Of a stretch of 64,000 nucleotides of DNA, positions 42,645 through 53,394 are shown one piece after another. The notes below the pieces were generated by a model. That model ran no database searches. It was not told the origin of the DNA and saw nothing but the letters and a program-made list of their open reading frames with translations. The position numbers were made by a program, and so were the translations under genes. How positions within the stretch are numbered: position 1 is the first letter of the stretch; every line of letters starts with the position of its first letter. The stretch is from positions 188,665,118 to 188,729,117 of the forward strand of contig CM037878.1 in NCBI GenBank assembly GCA_021292165.1, written 5' to 3'. The stretch is from Shinisaurus crocodilurus (taxonomy: Eukaryota; Chordata; Lepidosauria; Squamata; Shinisauridae).

Positions 42645-42810
42645 TCATAGTTTCATAGATCATAGAGTTGGAAGGAGCCTACAAGGCTATCGAGTCCAAC
42701 CCCCTGCTCAATGCAGGAAACTAGAGGAGGGGTCTCCCATCCAAGTAACAACCAGGCCTGACCCTGCTTAGCTTTCCACACTCAGACAAGCTGAGCCACA
42801 TAAGCCACAG
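42645..42810 (-). mobile_element. 5S-rRNA-derived SINE with CR1-type tail, copy 2
   Basis: Reverse orientation. The tail (42645-42730) has tcatagatcatagagttgg and the 5S-like head (42735-42810) has gtctcccatccaagtaacaa, ccaggcctgaccctgcttag and ctttccacac. The 5' end is at about 42810. Confidence 0.85.
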
Positions 42811-42984
42811 AAGCATAAGCTTCTGTTTGTGGAATTGCCTCAGGCTGAAAAAATGTCTTGTGCCAGTCCTGGGCTGGTTCCACCTCCAACATAGCCATCC
42901 CCATATTCCCTCACTGGCTTTGCCCTCCTGACCTCTTGCTCCCCAGCAAATGATATTCAGAGGCATATTGCTTCAGAATCGGGA

Positions 42985-43430
42985 GGTTCCATTTATTTAT
43001 TTAGCAAATTTATATCCTGCCTTTCCACTAAAAATGACACTCAAGGTGGCTAACAATAATAAAATACGGATTAAAACAAAATTGGTGAAACTGTAACATA
43101 AAAACAGACCAATACAGGCCTGTGGCTTATGCTGGCTCAGCTTGTCTGAGTGTGGAAAGCTAAGCAGGGTCAGGCCTGGTTATTACTTGAATGGGAGACC
43201 CCTCCTCTAGTTTCCTGCATTGAGCAGGGGGTTGGTCTCGATAGCCTTGTAGGCTCCTTCCAACTCTATGATCTATGAAATCTATGAAAAAGAAAGTAAA
43301 AACCACAACAATGGCCAGCACCCAACCGGTTTTAAACTCCTTCAACAGCAGATGAGCTTACATGCCAAAGGCCTGTCTGAATAAAAATGTCTTTGCCTGC
43401 TGGCAGAAAGACAACAAACTGATCAGGGGC
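42985..43430 (-). mobile_element. LINE 3' fragment (L2/CR1-like), interrupted by a 5S-SINE
   Basis: The left part (42990-43115: tttatttatttagcaaattt, cctttccactaaaaatgaca, ctcaaggtggctaacaataa) is a LINE 3' end. The right part (43289-43430) continues, and its minus strand reads FCQQAKTFLFRQAFGM, the LINE C-terminus. A 5S-derived SINE sits between them. The coding part is truncated at about 43430. Confidence 0.75.
43117..43288 (+). mobile_element. 5S-rRNA-derived SINE with CR1-type tail, copy 3
   Basis: The best-preserved copy: head ggcctgtggcttatgctggc, 5S-like gaaagctaagcagggtcagg, cctggttattacttgaatgg and gagacccc; tail cttccaactctatgatctat, ending in ctatgaaa repeats to about 43288. It lies inside a LINE tail, so it is younger than that LINE. 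Confidence 0.88.
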
Positions 43431-43434
43431 ATAA

Positions 43435-44690
43435 GACTAGAGAGAAACTTTCTCAGAGAGGGAAACTTTTCAGAGAGCAAAAAGAGACCGGGGAGACCCC
43501 CAGAGAGAATGCCTAAAAAGAACCAAATGAAGAGGACAGCATTCATCTAGCCTCAGCAACCACAGCCAGGGAGTGACAGAAGCTGAGGCCTACAGTTGCA
43601 TCCCAGCCCAGGACTCAGAAGAATTGTTAATTGCTCATCTGCGGTATGGATAACTGGACTCCCATATTTTTGTTGCTGTTGTTTAGGGACTTACCATTAA
43701 AGGATTACATATCCAATATAAAACATATAAGAAGCGGCCTTAAGCAGTGACCATTTGTGTGAATGTTTTTGATATATCACAACCAAGTGATAAAATTTCA
43801 GAAGACTGGCTGCAAGTGTGATATGTTGTCAGAGCATCCTTCTAGACCACTTAGCACTCACTGGTTTCATCTCAACAGTCACCTCCGCTGTTCATCTGAA
43901 GCCATCCTAGGAAGGTCAGCTTAAAAGGGTGGCACCTTAAAATGTAGCTGTCCTTAACTTGAACCCATTTGAGGGGTGATAAAATATGGTGCATGGGGTC
44001 ATCTAAGGAAGTTTGTATAGTCCACGGTTCCTGGTTTAAAAAAAAAAGCAAATATTTGAGTTTCTACTATGTTTATAATAGAACTTTCTAGTCCTCATGG
44101 TACTAGAGGTTTGTTTTGAGATGGCTTTTCAAATCCCATTATTTCCAAGTTCATGCTAAGTCTCAAGCAACTGGTTCATTTTTCCCGCTTCATACTTGGG
44201 GTTAGGCATTCCAGAGTTTGGTTTTTCCTGAAAGACACAAACCAGTACAGAGGGCCCATTCAGACATAACATTCCTAGCTTAACAAACCATAGTTTATAG
44301 TATGATGGGATTGAGTGTTGGGCCGCATATTCCTCCTCCCCCATCCATCTCTTCACTTCAGCTCCTTGTGCATGAATGTCAATTTGGAGTCAATGGAGAC
44401 ATTTTTCTTTCTTTTACCCCCCTCCCCAAGTGGTATGTGTGTGAGTGTGATTGGGGGGGGGGAGAGAATGGGTGATGGGATGTTTAATCCTTCCCTCCCA
44501 GAGCATACTGGTCCTGATCCAAATCAGGATCAGTATGCTTTACACAGGAGTAAAGAAAAAATATCAGGCTCAGCTACACCTACACAATTAACAGAATGTG
44601 TAGTTTGGTCCTTAGTCTTTAAGATGCCTCAAGGGTCTTTATACATTTCATATGATGGACAAGTATCCACCTCAGCTTAGTTTATCCTTA
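43435..44690. other. No gene seen; unassigned sequence
   Basis: Contains a G-run at 44453-44462. The inverted words gcatactggtcctgatccaa and atcaggatcagtatgc (about 44505-44539) form a small palindrome. No gene. Confidence 0.5.
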
Positions 44691-44692
44691 GG

Positions 44693-44778
44693 TAATCCTA
44701 TACCCACTTACCTGGGAGTAAGCCCCATTGAGCACAATGGAACTTATTTCTGAGTAGACATGTATAGGATTGTGCTGT
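44693..44778. repeat. CAATCCTAT-type palindromic MITE, well preserved
   Basis: It starts gtaatcctatacccacttac, has central gggagtaagccccattgagc with aatggaacttatttctgag, and ends tagacatgtataggattgtg. Ends and centre are each roughly self-complementary, giving a foldback of about 86 bp. Relatives: 6560, 9260, 29011, 62263 and 63385. Confidence 0.75.
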
Positions 44779-44779
44779 T

Positions 44780-45270
44780 AATTATTCTCTTCTGGAGATT
44801 TCATAATTTCCCTTGGAACTAATTATTTTCATTGTCTGCCTATTCTTATCATTCTCTATACATTAGCATTTCTATAGATTTCACTTAAGATCTTTGCAGC
44901 CTTTTTCCAGCACTCTTAGCAAAAGAAAAACTATTGTTTTACTGTAAGAACAAGAAATAAACTGAGTTAAGACCAACTGTGCTGTGTTATAACACATAAT
45001 TATATGTGTTGGAATAAACTAGGTTAATAGCAGTAATTATTTGTCACAAACATTCCACAAATTCTAAAGTGCCCTGCAGCATGACATGTTCCTTCTCCTG
45101 TGAATGTGTTTTTCTTCACTTATCGATTGAAGTCAAATTTTATTTTTTTACAAATATTCTTGCAAAACTGAGTCCTGTTCCTCCATTAAAAGTGCCTTTG
45201 AGCTCTCTTGCACATTTGGGTGATATGAGAATATTAGTGTGGGCTGGAAAATGGAAGAAAGTTTGGGCCA
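44780..45270. other. No gene seen; AT-rich unassigned sequence
   Basis: Nothing recognised. Confidence 0.5.
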
Positions 45271-45274
45271 GACA

Positions 45275-45415
45275 CTGACTCTCAGCCTAACCTACCTCAC
45301 AGGGTTGTTGTGAGGATAAAATGGAGAGGAGGAGGAGGATTATGTAAGCCACCTTGGGTTCCTTGCAGGAAAAAAGGGTGAGGTATAAATATAATAATAA
45401 AATAAAAAAACACAA
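45275..45415 (+). mobile_element. L2/MIR-like 3' fragment, plus orientation
   Basis: The sequence gactctcagcctaacctacc, tcacagggttgttgtgagga and taagccaccttgggttcctt, then an A-rich end, is the reverse of the module at 26540-26720. Confidence 0.65.
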
Positions 45416-45499
45416 AAATAACAATTTAAACCTCATGCGTAGATGCACCCTTTTTGTAATGTATCAGAGGCTCCAATATCAGAGGCAGTATGCCTATGT

Positions 45500-45700
45500 A
45501 CACCAGTTGCTGGGGAACATGGGCAGGAGGGTGCTGTTACACTCATATCCTGCTTGTGGGATCCCATGGGCAGCTGGTTGGCCACTGTGTGAACAGAATG
45601 CTGGATTAATCATAGAATCATAGAAAAGTAGAGTTGGAAGGGGCCTACCAGATGGACCCTTGGTCTGATCCAGCAGGGCTCCTCTTATGTTCTTGATGTA
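45500..45700 (+). mobile_element. CR1-like 3' end, with a small CR1-type tail inserted
   Basis: The plus strand reads gccactgtgtgaacagaatg-ctggattaa, then after an interruption gatggacccttggtctgatc-cagcagggct and cttatgttcttgatg, a CR1-type 3' end. The interruption (about 45608-45650) is a reverse-oriented tcatagaatcatagaaa / agttggaaggggccta piece, like the tails of the 5S-SINEs. This is a nested insertion of a short fragment. Confidence 0.6.
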
Positions 45701-45704
45701 TGAA

Positions 45705-47570
45705 GCAGACCTTAGACTGTAATGCTGGGGTCTCCAACATGGTGCTCATGGACACCTCTCTTGGTGCCCACCAGGCTCTCTGCCCCTCTTGATTTTAATT
45801 TTATTTCAAATTATTATTTTTAACTGGAAGGCTATCATGCTGCAAAGCAAAGTGCTGTCCTCCAGTAGCATCTTTACTTGGATTCAAAAGAGTGGCTTTG
45901 TGTTCTGTTGCTCAGCCCCTGCCTCTGCCTTGTATTTTGGTTCTTGGGCAAGTTACTTTTCTTTTAGCCTCACCGGTTTGCTTTCTGGGAAGTGAGTGCC
46001 CACCATGGCAGCCATTTTATGAATGAGCAAGCCTTGCATTGGCAGCCAATTTGTACAAGTACCCACGTGACACTCCCTCAAAATTCCAAATGTGCCCAAT
46101 GACCCCAAAAAGGTTAAGGGACTCCCGCTGTAATGGGTCATTGAGAATGAGGTGTTGTCTTAATAGTGATAACACTATTTATTAAATAAATAAGCACCTT
46201 TTTAAAGTAACCCCACTACTGTGCCTTTTACTGCAGTCTGCCACACAAATGAAACAGGTGCTGCTTACCTCCATGTCAGGCTGTTGTAAATCAGGGGAGC
46301 TGGACCAGGAAGAAGGTGGGCCATTACAAGCTTGATGATAGGGCACAACAAGAATCTTGATGTGCCTGGAAGGGCTCTGGATAGGACTGCAGAGGGAATA
46401 GTTGCTCAGCCACTGCTCTCCTCTCCGTGCTTCCCTCAGTTCCTTCAGTAGCCTAGACGAGGTCTCATGGTCCACACCACTGGGACCAGATACACTTTTC
46501 ATACTGCTATCATTGATTTTTAGGGGTTAAGTGCACATCACACATAAATGTTCATTTTAGATCTCAAGCACTGTTTTTGTCTTTAGAAATGTTGTTTTGT
46601 GTGTTGGCTGTCTGAGGACAAAAAAAAAAAAGCAGCATGGGGAAATGGTCATGAATGATTCCCTGTCATCGTCGTCCTCCTCCTCCTCCTCCTCCTCCTC
46701 CTCCTCCTCACAGTTTTCAGATGTGGTTTTTTTTTTAGTAGAAGGGCATACATGTATTTGAAGCTATATAGGCAGGAAACCAATGGACAGGGAAGCTTAG
46801 CATGAGGAAACAGTAAACAGGAAAGCCCCCCCTCCTCTTCCCCTCTCCGTTTTCACTTTGCCCTTTTCAAAAGCATAATATGCTGTGGGTAGGGAGGTGA
46901 GGATCTTGTATAATCCGCTCCATTTGTTTTTTGCGGATTGTCAGGCGTCGTCTGCTCTGCGGTCCACGCATTGATGGATTTTCCACCATCCAGAAAAGTA
47001 CACCAAAAAACCCACCAGCATTTACCAAACTTTCTCTGGTACGTAACATTTTTTGCATACTTTTCTTAATGAGCAGAGCACACACAAAATAGATCACTGT
47101 ACTGCAGAGGCTGAAGAGAGATCAGAGATGTGTAAAACGCTGGGAGTTTTGGTCTTGTTTTTAATGGCATATACATTGCCATATTTTTATGCAACTTCCT
47201 TAGTTTGGCATATCCAAAGTTGAATACAGTTCCAGAAAGTTTAAAAAATGGTTTGCAAGTCCACGTGGAATCCATGCAGCTCTGAAAAGCCAGTACTCTG
47301 TAGATTCATAGAAATCCAGTGTCATTTTGATTCATTGTGGATTTCTCTGACATTCGTAGGTGTGAGGCTCTAATATCTGCATTTTCACACAAGCCATTGT
47401 TAACCCCTCAGGAAATTAAAATAAAGTGAGCCTTGCTGACAAATGGGAGTCATACATGGGAGCAATTCATGCTTCAGGTACAGGTACAGGCCAGATCTGT
47501 AAATCTCAATCTTGTCGAGGTTCTTGGTTTTCCACCACCAAGCTCATTCAGTTCCTTTCCCCGCCCCCTT
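45705..47570. other. No gene seen; (TCC)n run at 46672-46709
   Basis: Long stretch with no recognisable gene. The (TCC)n microsatellite is about 38 bp. Frames at 46182-46502 (-) and 47426-47723 (+) lack family features. Confidence 0.5.
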
Positions 47571-47574
47571 CCAC

Positions 47575-47870
47575 TCAGAAATCCATACATATTTTTTGTG
47601 TGCATTTTTCAAATGTACGTATTTTTGTACGCATGCTGCCCTCGACTAAAGCGTGAATGTGTGTGCATTTTAGAAATGTACACAGTGGGGGTTTTGTGCA
47701 TTTTTAAAACGTGTGCACGTTGAATAATTTGTTGTATTTTGTGGAATGCATCGCAACCCTGGAAACGTATGGATTTCTGACTGCAAATTGCATTTGGTTA
47801 CACACTTGGTTCCGACAGGCGCGAATCGGGTATATCCATTTTGAAAATCCTTGATGGAGTGAATTTCTCA
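47575..47870. repeat. Unclassified dispersed repeat with aaatgtgcattttt words
   Basis: Resembles 53120-53390: both have cagaaatcc-a, tttttcaaatgtacg, gtgtgtgcatttt, rtatggayytt, and gaatttctcatct near the end. It borders a hAT-like MITE copy on its right. Family unknown. Confidence 0.55.
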
Positions 47871-48106
47871 TCTATTCCATGTACAGAAGCCAACTAGATT
47901 GGCAGCTGAATCTTACCTCAGTGCTGGCAACAGGACATGGTTCTTCAACATACCTGAGGGTAGCAGGCTAGTTTAGGGGGGCGCAGGGAAGCTTGCATGG
48001 CACACACAGCTCTGTTGTCCAACAGAAGGGGATGGCTGGTAGGGGGTGCTGTTGCCTCCCACATCCCCCAACATCTGTTGCCTGACTGAGGCCACTGCTG
48101 GCCCTG
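47870..48106 (-). mobile_element. hAT-like MITE, CAGGGCCGGC family, older copy
   Basis: Same body as 41640-41854 (ctattccatgtacagaagcc, cctgagggtagcaggctagt, cccccaacatctg, gaggccactgctggccctgg). The left end has been lost, so no target duplication can be tested. Confidence 0.65.
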
Positions 48107-48109
48107 GTA

Positions 48110-49190
48110 TCTTTCATGTGCGGTACAGAGCCTGGTGTTGGCCCTTAGGGTTGCCCTCTTCCCTCCACCCCCAACAGGGGCATCTGCATGCTCCCTTTAG
48201 CATCTTCACGATAGGGAAGAATTCTACAGGTGCATTGATTGTCCCTGCCAATCACTGCCAATCTATGTTGCGGAAGCAACACTGGTTTTATTTCTATTGT
48301 GCAGGCTGGATATAACCTGTGTGAGGAAAAAGATTGCAACACTACCCGACTTTCTTATAGATGAAGGGAGGAAATAGGGAAGATGCATAGGCAAAAATGA
48401 CTGAGAGACCCTGGGTTCAGTAAAGTTTTTGTTTTTTTTTTTAACTGTGCGTGCCAAGCCTAACATCCGCACTTTTTTCTGACCTGTCCAATTTCAATAA
48501 GCTGTTGCTGCTTTTCTGTCTCGGAAGACTATTGTTACCCTACACACTTTCCACTGCTCTGATCAATGAACCGGACCACTCTGTATTGATCAGCTTTTAG
48601 TTCTATGATCTCAGCTCTTACAAGATGGAGAAAGCAGATGAAACCGAGATGCTGCATAGAAGGGGGTCTGCCTACCTTGTTCTTTCCAGAGGCTTTGTGT
48701 CTTTTACTGGCTGCATAACAAGCAGCAGCTAAGCAACACAAGCCGTTTCTGCATCTCCATGTGGAAGAAAGCTTTGCCACAATTTCTGCAGTTATGCAGC
48801 TGTTACCAGCATTACCCAAATTAATGGTAGGCATGGTTATTTACCGTGCCTACCATTTACCATGGTAGTCATGGTAATTAACCTGAGCCGAAGACAAAAG
48901 TAATACTTTAAACATTTCTTGCCAAGGAAAGTCATTACTAGCGGTATTTCTGTCACGTGCTCACTATACTATCTTTAGATAGATCTAAGGTGAAGTATAC
49001 TTTTTCCTATTGCATATGTAGGCAAGAAGACACCCCCCCCCCCAGAAATCATTCCTCTAGAGTATCTCTTTTATCTTATTTTCTCTCCTGTGTTTTCTTT
49101 TCTACATCAAGTTTTGTCATTCTTTCTTGTGGCTTTTGGCCTGAGCATTATTGGAATGGGGGCGGGGGAGAAAAATATATATTCCCCTAC
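48110..49190. other. No gene seen; unassigned sequence
   Basis: Nothing recognised apart from a short palindromic piece (ggtaggcatggttatttacc and ggtagtcatggtaattaacc, about 48826-48880). Confidence 0.5.
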
Positions 49191-49517
49191 GGCAGGGCTG
49201 GGCAACTTCTGGGGCACTGCTTCCCACTGGAAACTCTGCGGGGGCCACATCCTTACCCATCCACCATTTGGCTGATGCTGCCAAAATCCTGCTGGGAAAC
49301 AAGGTGCACAGAAAGTGCATGCATTCATTGTTTCCCAGCAGAATGGGGCTCCTGATAACCTGTCAAATAACTGTGTGGTGGGCTAGCAGGAGCCCCATTC
49401 TGCAGAGAGGCAGAATGCATGAGGGGAGCCATCTATGTAGGATGGCTATTCTGCTGGGAAACAGGGTGCACAGGAAGCGTACACACTGTTTCCCAGAAGA
49501 AATGTGTTTCTAAAACT

Positions 49518-50300
49518 CAGGGATGGGGACTCGGACTCGAGGACTCAACTCGTGAGTCGGACTGAGTCCCCCCTCTGACTCGACTCGGACTCGAGTCCCA
49601 ATATTTTTAATGGGACTCGAGACTCGACTCGGGACTCGAGACCAAGGACTCGTCAACATCCCTGGGCTGTTGACGAGTCTTCTGGCTGTGCCAGAAGGAG
49701 TGCGATCACCGGTGAAGAGCGCATGGAAGCGAGGCGCGCCGCTGCTCAGCCACTATGGACAGCTACCAGGAGCATAGCCCCAACGATGTGTTGAGATTTA
49801 TTTTGATTGATGTGTTGTTGTGGGGGGTTTGGGTTAGGGTCAGACATTTGGGGTTTGGCTGCCTCTGCCTGCCTGTTTGGGGTTCCCAGCCTCCTCTGCC
49901 TGCCTGGTCTCTTCTTGACCTGTTCAGCAGTTGAATTGTCCAAGACAAAGGCCTCTGCCTGCCTGCTTTGGGGTTCCCTGCCTCCTCTGCCTGCCTGGTT
50001 ATTTTGGGTTTGCCTGCCTGGTCTGTTCTTGCCAAAATCAGTTGCAGAGTTTTGAAATAAAAAGGCACACTTGTGCCTAGAATTTATTTAAGCCACACAT
50101 CTGAAGTAGCCTTATTTTGTTGGGGGGAAACCCCATTGATTTTAATAGGGACTCGTGGAGTCAGTTTTGGGAGTGACTCAGGACTCGTGACTCGTGAGTC
50201 ACCATTTTGGACCAAGGACTCGGACTCGGACTCGAGACTCGGGTCCAAAGACTCGTGACTCGACTTGTGACTCGAGACCAAGGACTCTTCAACATCCCTG
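49518..50300 (-). mobile_element. hAT-like non-autonomous element, GAGTC family, copy 3
   Basis: This 783-bp copy lies in the opposite orientation, bounded by CAGGGATG and CATCCCTG and flanked by a perfect 8-bp duplication CTAAAACT (49510-49517 and 50301-50308). It has the same layout as copies 1 and 2, plus about 90 bp extra (49665-49790, with gtgcgatcaccggtgaagag). The mini-unit is 49518-49664. No transposase. Confidence 0.92.
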
Positions 50301-50526
50301 CTAAAACTAAGGATGCATGAGAATTTCATTCCTGTTCACAAATCATGCGGGAATGTCCTGTTCGCAGCCCCAGATGCTAAGGAGAGCAGGAACGTTTCTT
50401 GGGAAATTTTCCAAACTTGCATTCACATTCAAAACTGCACACTTGTGCAAATCCCCCCAAATTCGTATTTTCACACTTTAGCCTATGTGTGAAAATGCAA
50501 AGTTTTGTTTGCGGGGAAAATGCGTT

Positions 50527-50530
<4 letters not shown>

Positions 50531-50560
<30 letters not shown>
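50531..50560. repeat. (CA)n microsatellite
   Basis: About 15 CA units, followed by a T-run. Confidence 0.95.
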
Positions 50561-50884
50561 TTTTTTTCCTAATTGGGGAAAATGTGCACTTTTAAAAATG
50601 CACATTTTCCCCCAATCAAAAAATGTCAATCTTTCCTGATCAGTTTGGCAATGCAAATAAGGCAAAACGAGCTTTGAGGATGAATTTGGAGAACCTCAAT
50701 GAACTTGAACATTGCATGTTCACCCATTCCTACAACCAAACAGTTGTTTGGCAGGCTGTTGGGAGCATGATTCTGCCAAGAAATGAGGTGCACACACGCC
50801 ACATGCCTTGTTTTCTCAGCAGAATTGCTGGGATTCTGGTAGCGGCAGTAACATCAGTTGTATGTTGCCCACCCCTAGCCAATG

Positions 50885-51385
50885 TATCTCTCAGTACTTC
50901 CAAAGTGGAAGGGCAATCAATAACTAATATAAATAGTAAGTGCACAGATTCAGGAGATCTTTTTGGGGCGTTAGTTGATGGTGTCCATTAGCATATTGGC
51001 TGTGTTTCAAAGCTCCTTAGGAGACCAGTATTAACGATGAGAGGATTTCCCACGTTTTGTTTCTTTCTTGTTCCCCTCCTCCTAAATCCAAGTTTAACTA
51101 GGAGAATTTCTAAAATGAATTCCAATTAACTGGAGCATGCTCAGTTTGTTGCAGCTATCAGATCATTTGCATCTTCTTCCACAGTCATGAACAACCTGAT
51201 GAAAACAAATGTGTACTCTGCAGCAGAGTACACATGCGTAGTGCTCTGTACAAAATTTGGAAATAAAAAATGGAAAATTCCTAATGCAGTCCTTCTGCTT
51301 CAGAAACTGGATCAGAACTCCAAGTCTATGGGGAAATTTGGATGAGGAGAATTTTGGAAGCATTCCCATCCAGTGATAGAGAATG
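50885..51385. other. No gene seen; unassigned sequence
   Basis: No recognisable feature. Confidence 0.5.
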
Positions 51386-51750
51386 CTCTATAGGGCAGCT
51401 TCCCCAAACCTGGTGCCCTCCAGATCTTTTGAACTACAACCACCATCATTCTCAAACACTGGCCATGCTGGCTGGGGTTGATGGGAGTTATGGTCCAAAA
51501 CCAGGGGAGGCTGGTGACTCCTATTTCAGTAGGGCTCCTAATCTATTGCCGGTTCTATTTGGAGCTTTATAGGAGCTATCCACTGTGCTGAAATCCATCC
51601 CCAAAATAGGTTCACCACCGTGGAGCACCATGGATAGCTCCTATATAAAGCTCCAAATAAAAGCTGCAATGGATTAGGAGCCCCACCAGAATAGGAGTCA
51701 TCAGCCTGCACTGTCCAAAACATCTGGAGAGCACCAGGTTGAGGAAGGTT
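51386..51750. repeat. Palindromic MITE split by a hAT-like insertion
   Basis: The left part (51386-51493: gcagcttccccaaacctggt, gccctccagatcttttgaac, tacaacc...) and right part (51722-51750: atctggagagcaccaggttg, aggaaggttgc) form one palindromic element. An uninterrupted relative lies at 55970-56100. Confidence 0.75.
51502..51713. mobile_element. hAT-like MITE with perfect 8-bp duplication, nested
   Basis: The 212-bp element starts CAGGGGAGGCTGGTGACTCC and ends ggagtcatcagcctgcactg, with TCCAAAAC on both sides (51494-51501 and 51714-51721). Inner arms (ctatttggagctttatagga and tcctatataaagctccaaat) also pair. Non-coding. Confidence 0.92.
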
Positions 51751-51759
51751 GCTCTAGAG

Positions 51760-51845
51760 CAGTGTTCTCCAACCTTGGGTCCCCAGATGTTTTTGGCCTA
51801 CAACTCCCAGCATGCCCCAGCCAGCGCCAAGGTTGGAGAACACTG
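51760..51845. mobile_element. 86-bp hAT-like MITE, CAGTGTTCTCCAACC ends
   Basis: It starts CAGTGTTCTCCAACCTTGG and ends with the exact complement ccaaggttggagaacactg. Flanking 8-mers CTCTAGAG and CCTTAGAG match at 6 of 8 positions. The centre holds ctacaactcccagcatgccc. Non-coding. Confidence 0.85.
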
Positions 51846-51859
51846 CCTTAGAGCCTAGG

Positions 51860-53110
51860 CATACAGTGACAGTCGCATTATAGCTACAGCACATTCTCCA
51901 TCATTAAAATTAAAGAGTATCTCCTGGCAGTATCACCCTTGGTGTGCATAACTGCATGCACATGAGAGGGGCAGGATTAGAGTGACCATGTTCAGTCATT
52001 GAGTGCCCCCACAAGAAATATTACTGAGGTAACCTTACCCTGGGCTAGGGAAAGTGAATTTTTGGCAGGTATCATGATTCTGCCATCTCTATTATACACT
52101 GGGGCAAGGACTGATAAAAATGTTACACAGGAAATTATTTTGAAATTAAAATGATAGCCATCTCACAGTGACATGGCTATATCTGTTGCTTCATTTTCTA
52201 AACAATTATCAACAAATTCACTCATTTGCTGCTTTAAGGAACAGATGTTTGGGGAGATGGCTTCACGGGTTGCAAGTGCTTTCTCTTTGAGTCCTAGAAG
52301 TGAAGACAGAATGTGATACTCAGGAAGGAGAATCAGTTGAGGACTGGAGGTCAATCACAGGGCATAAGAGGTGTTTTGGGGGTAGCCCTTCTCTTGCATT
52401 CCGCTCATTTAAAATGGCTGAAGGTTAAATCTATGTTTATTTATAGTATCACCTTGAAAGTCACTGCCCAAAGCTTTGCAGTTAACCAGGTGTGGAAGTG
52501 AGGAAGAAGATTATCATGAAAAGAAAAAGAGCCATGTCTTCCTTGGGCTTTTCTTTAAAGGCAAAGGACAGGGGGAAATCACTGAAAGGGCTGGAAAATG
52601 TGTGTGAAAGAAAACAAAATACCGTAGTTGCTAGTTGCTGCACCTTCAAAATAAGGTGGCTCCATTTATTTGTTTGGAAATTGCGAATTATCTATTAATT
52701 GTTAAATAAACAGAGGCAATGAGAGTAATTTCAGTATAACAGAGTATCTTACAAACAATTAATGAATAGAATAGTTCATCACACAACATAATTTCTACCC
52801 CTCAATTATAGCCAGTTCAGTTTTCAGATATTTCATAATTGTTTGGCATGCAGCTTACAGAAAATCCAATAGAAAAATTATTAGGGTTATAGCCCCTTGC
52901 TTTTAGATGATGCACGTATGTGTCACAGTGTACACGGTCTCCAGGGGCATTCTGTTGTGTGGGAGAAAAGTGGAATACCTCTTCTAAGATGGTGTCATGG
53001 TGCCTGCAACTAAGCATGTGTAAATCAGCAAAACCCAAGCTCATCGTTCTCCAGATTCCATTTCGAAGCTCATTCTGACTCAAGTCCTTATCAGATGCAA
53101 GCTTTATTTT
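51860..53110. other. No gene seen; unassigned sequence
   Basis: AT-rich to mixed; nothing recognised. Confidence 0.5.
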
Positions 53111-53119
53111 TTTCTTTTT

Positions 53120-53390
53120 GCATGAAAATCCATGCTTATTTTTGTAGTATTTTTCCAAATGTATGCATTAAATGTACATGTTTTTTAAATGTACTTGTTT
53201 TTAAAATGTATGCATGGTGTCAAAAGTGTGTGTTTTTGGTCAGCAAATCACATTGAAAGCTCGGAAATGTATGGACCTTGGCCACAGATCATGTCCAAGT
53301 CCGTGTTCAGTCTGGAAGGTGTGAACTGGGTAAAATCCTGATCAAAACTGAACTGAAACAAATTTCTCATATCTCCCTACTTGCAACCCA
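53120..53390. repeat. Unclassified dispersed repeat with aaatgtacatgttttt words
   Basis: Homologous by eye to 47575-47870 (tccaaatgtatgcatt, gtgtgtttttggtc, aatcacattgaaagctcg, tctcatatctccct). Confidence 0.55.
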
Positions 53391-53394
53391 TGAG

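Larger units (their letters stand above)
49195..50878. repeat. Possible long hAT-like element interrupted by GAGTC copy 3
   Basis: It starts cagggctgggcaacttctgg and ends gttgcccacccctag, matching the ends at 25992-26127. The sections 49280-49500 and 50750-50840 share gctgggaaacaaggtgcaca-like words facing each other. If this is one element, GAGTC copy 3 (49518-50300) and a (CA)n array (50531-50560) lie inside it. No matching target duplication. Tentative. Confidence 0.35.
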
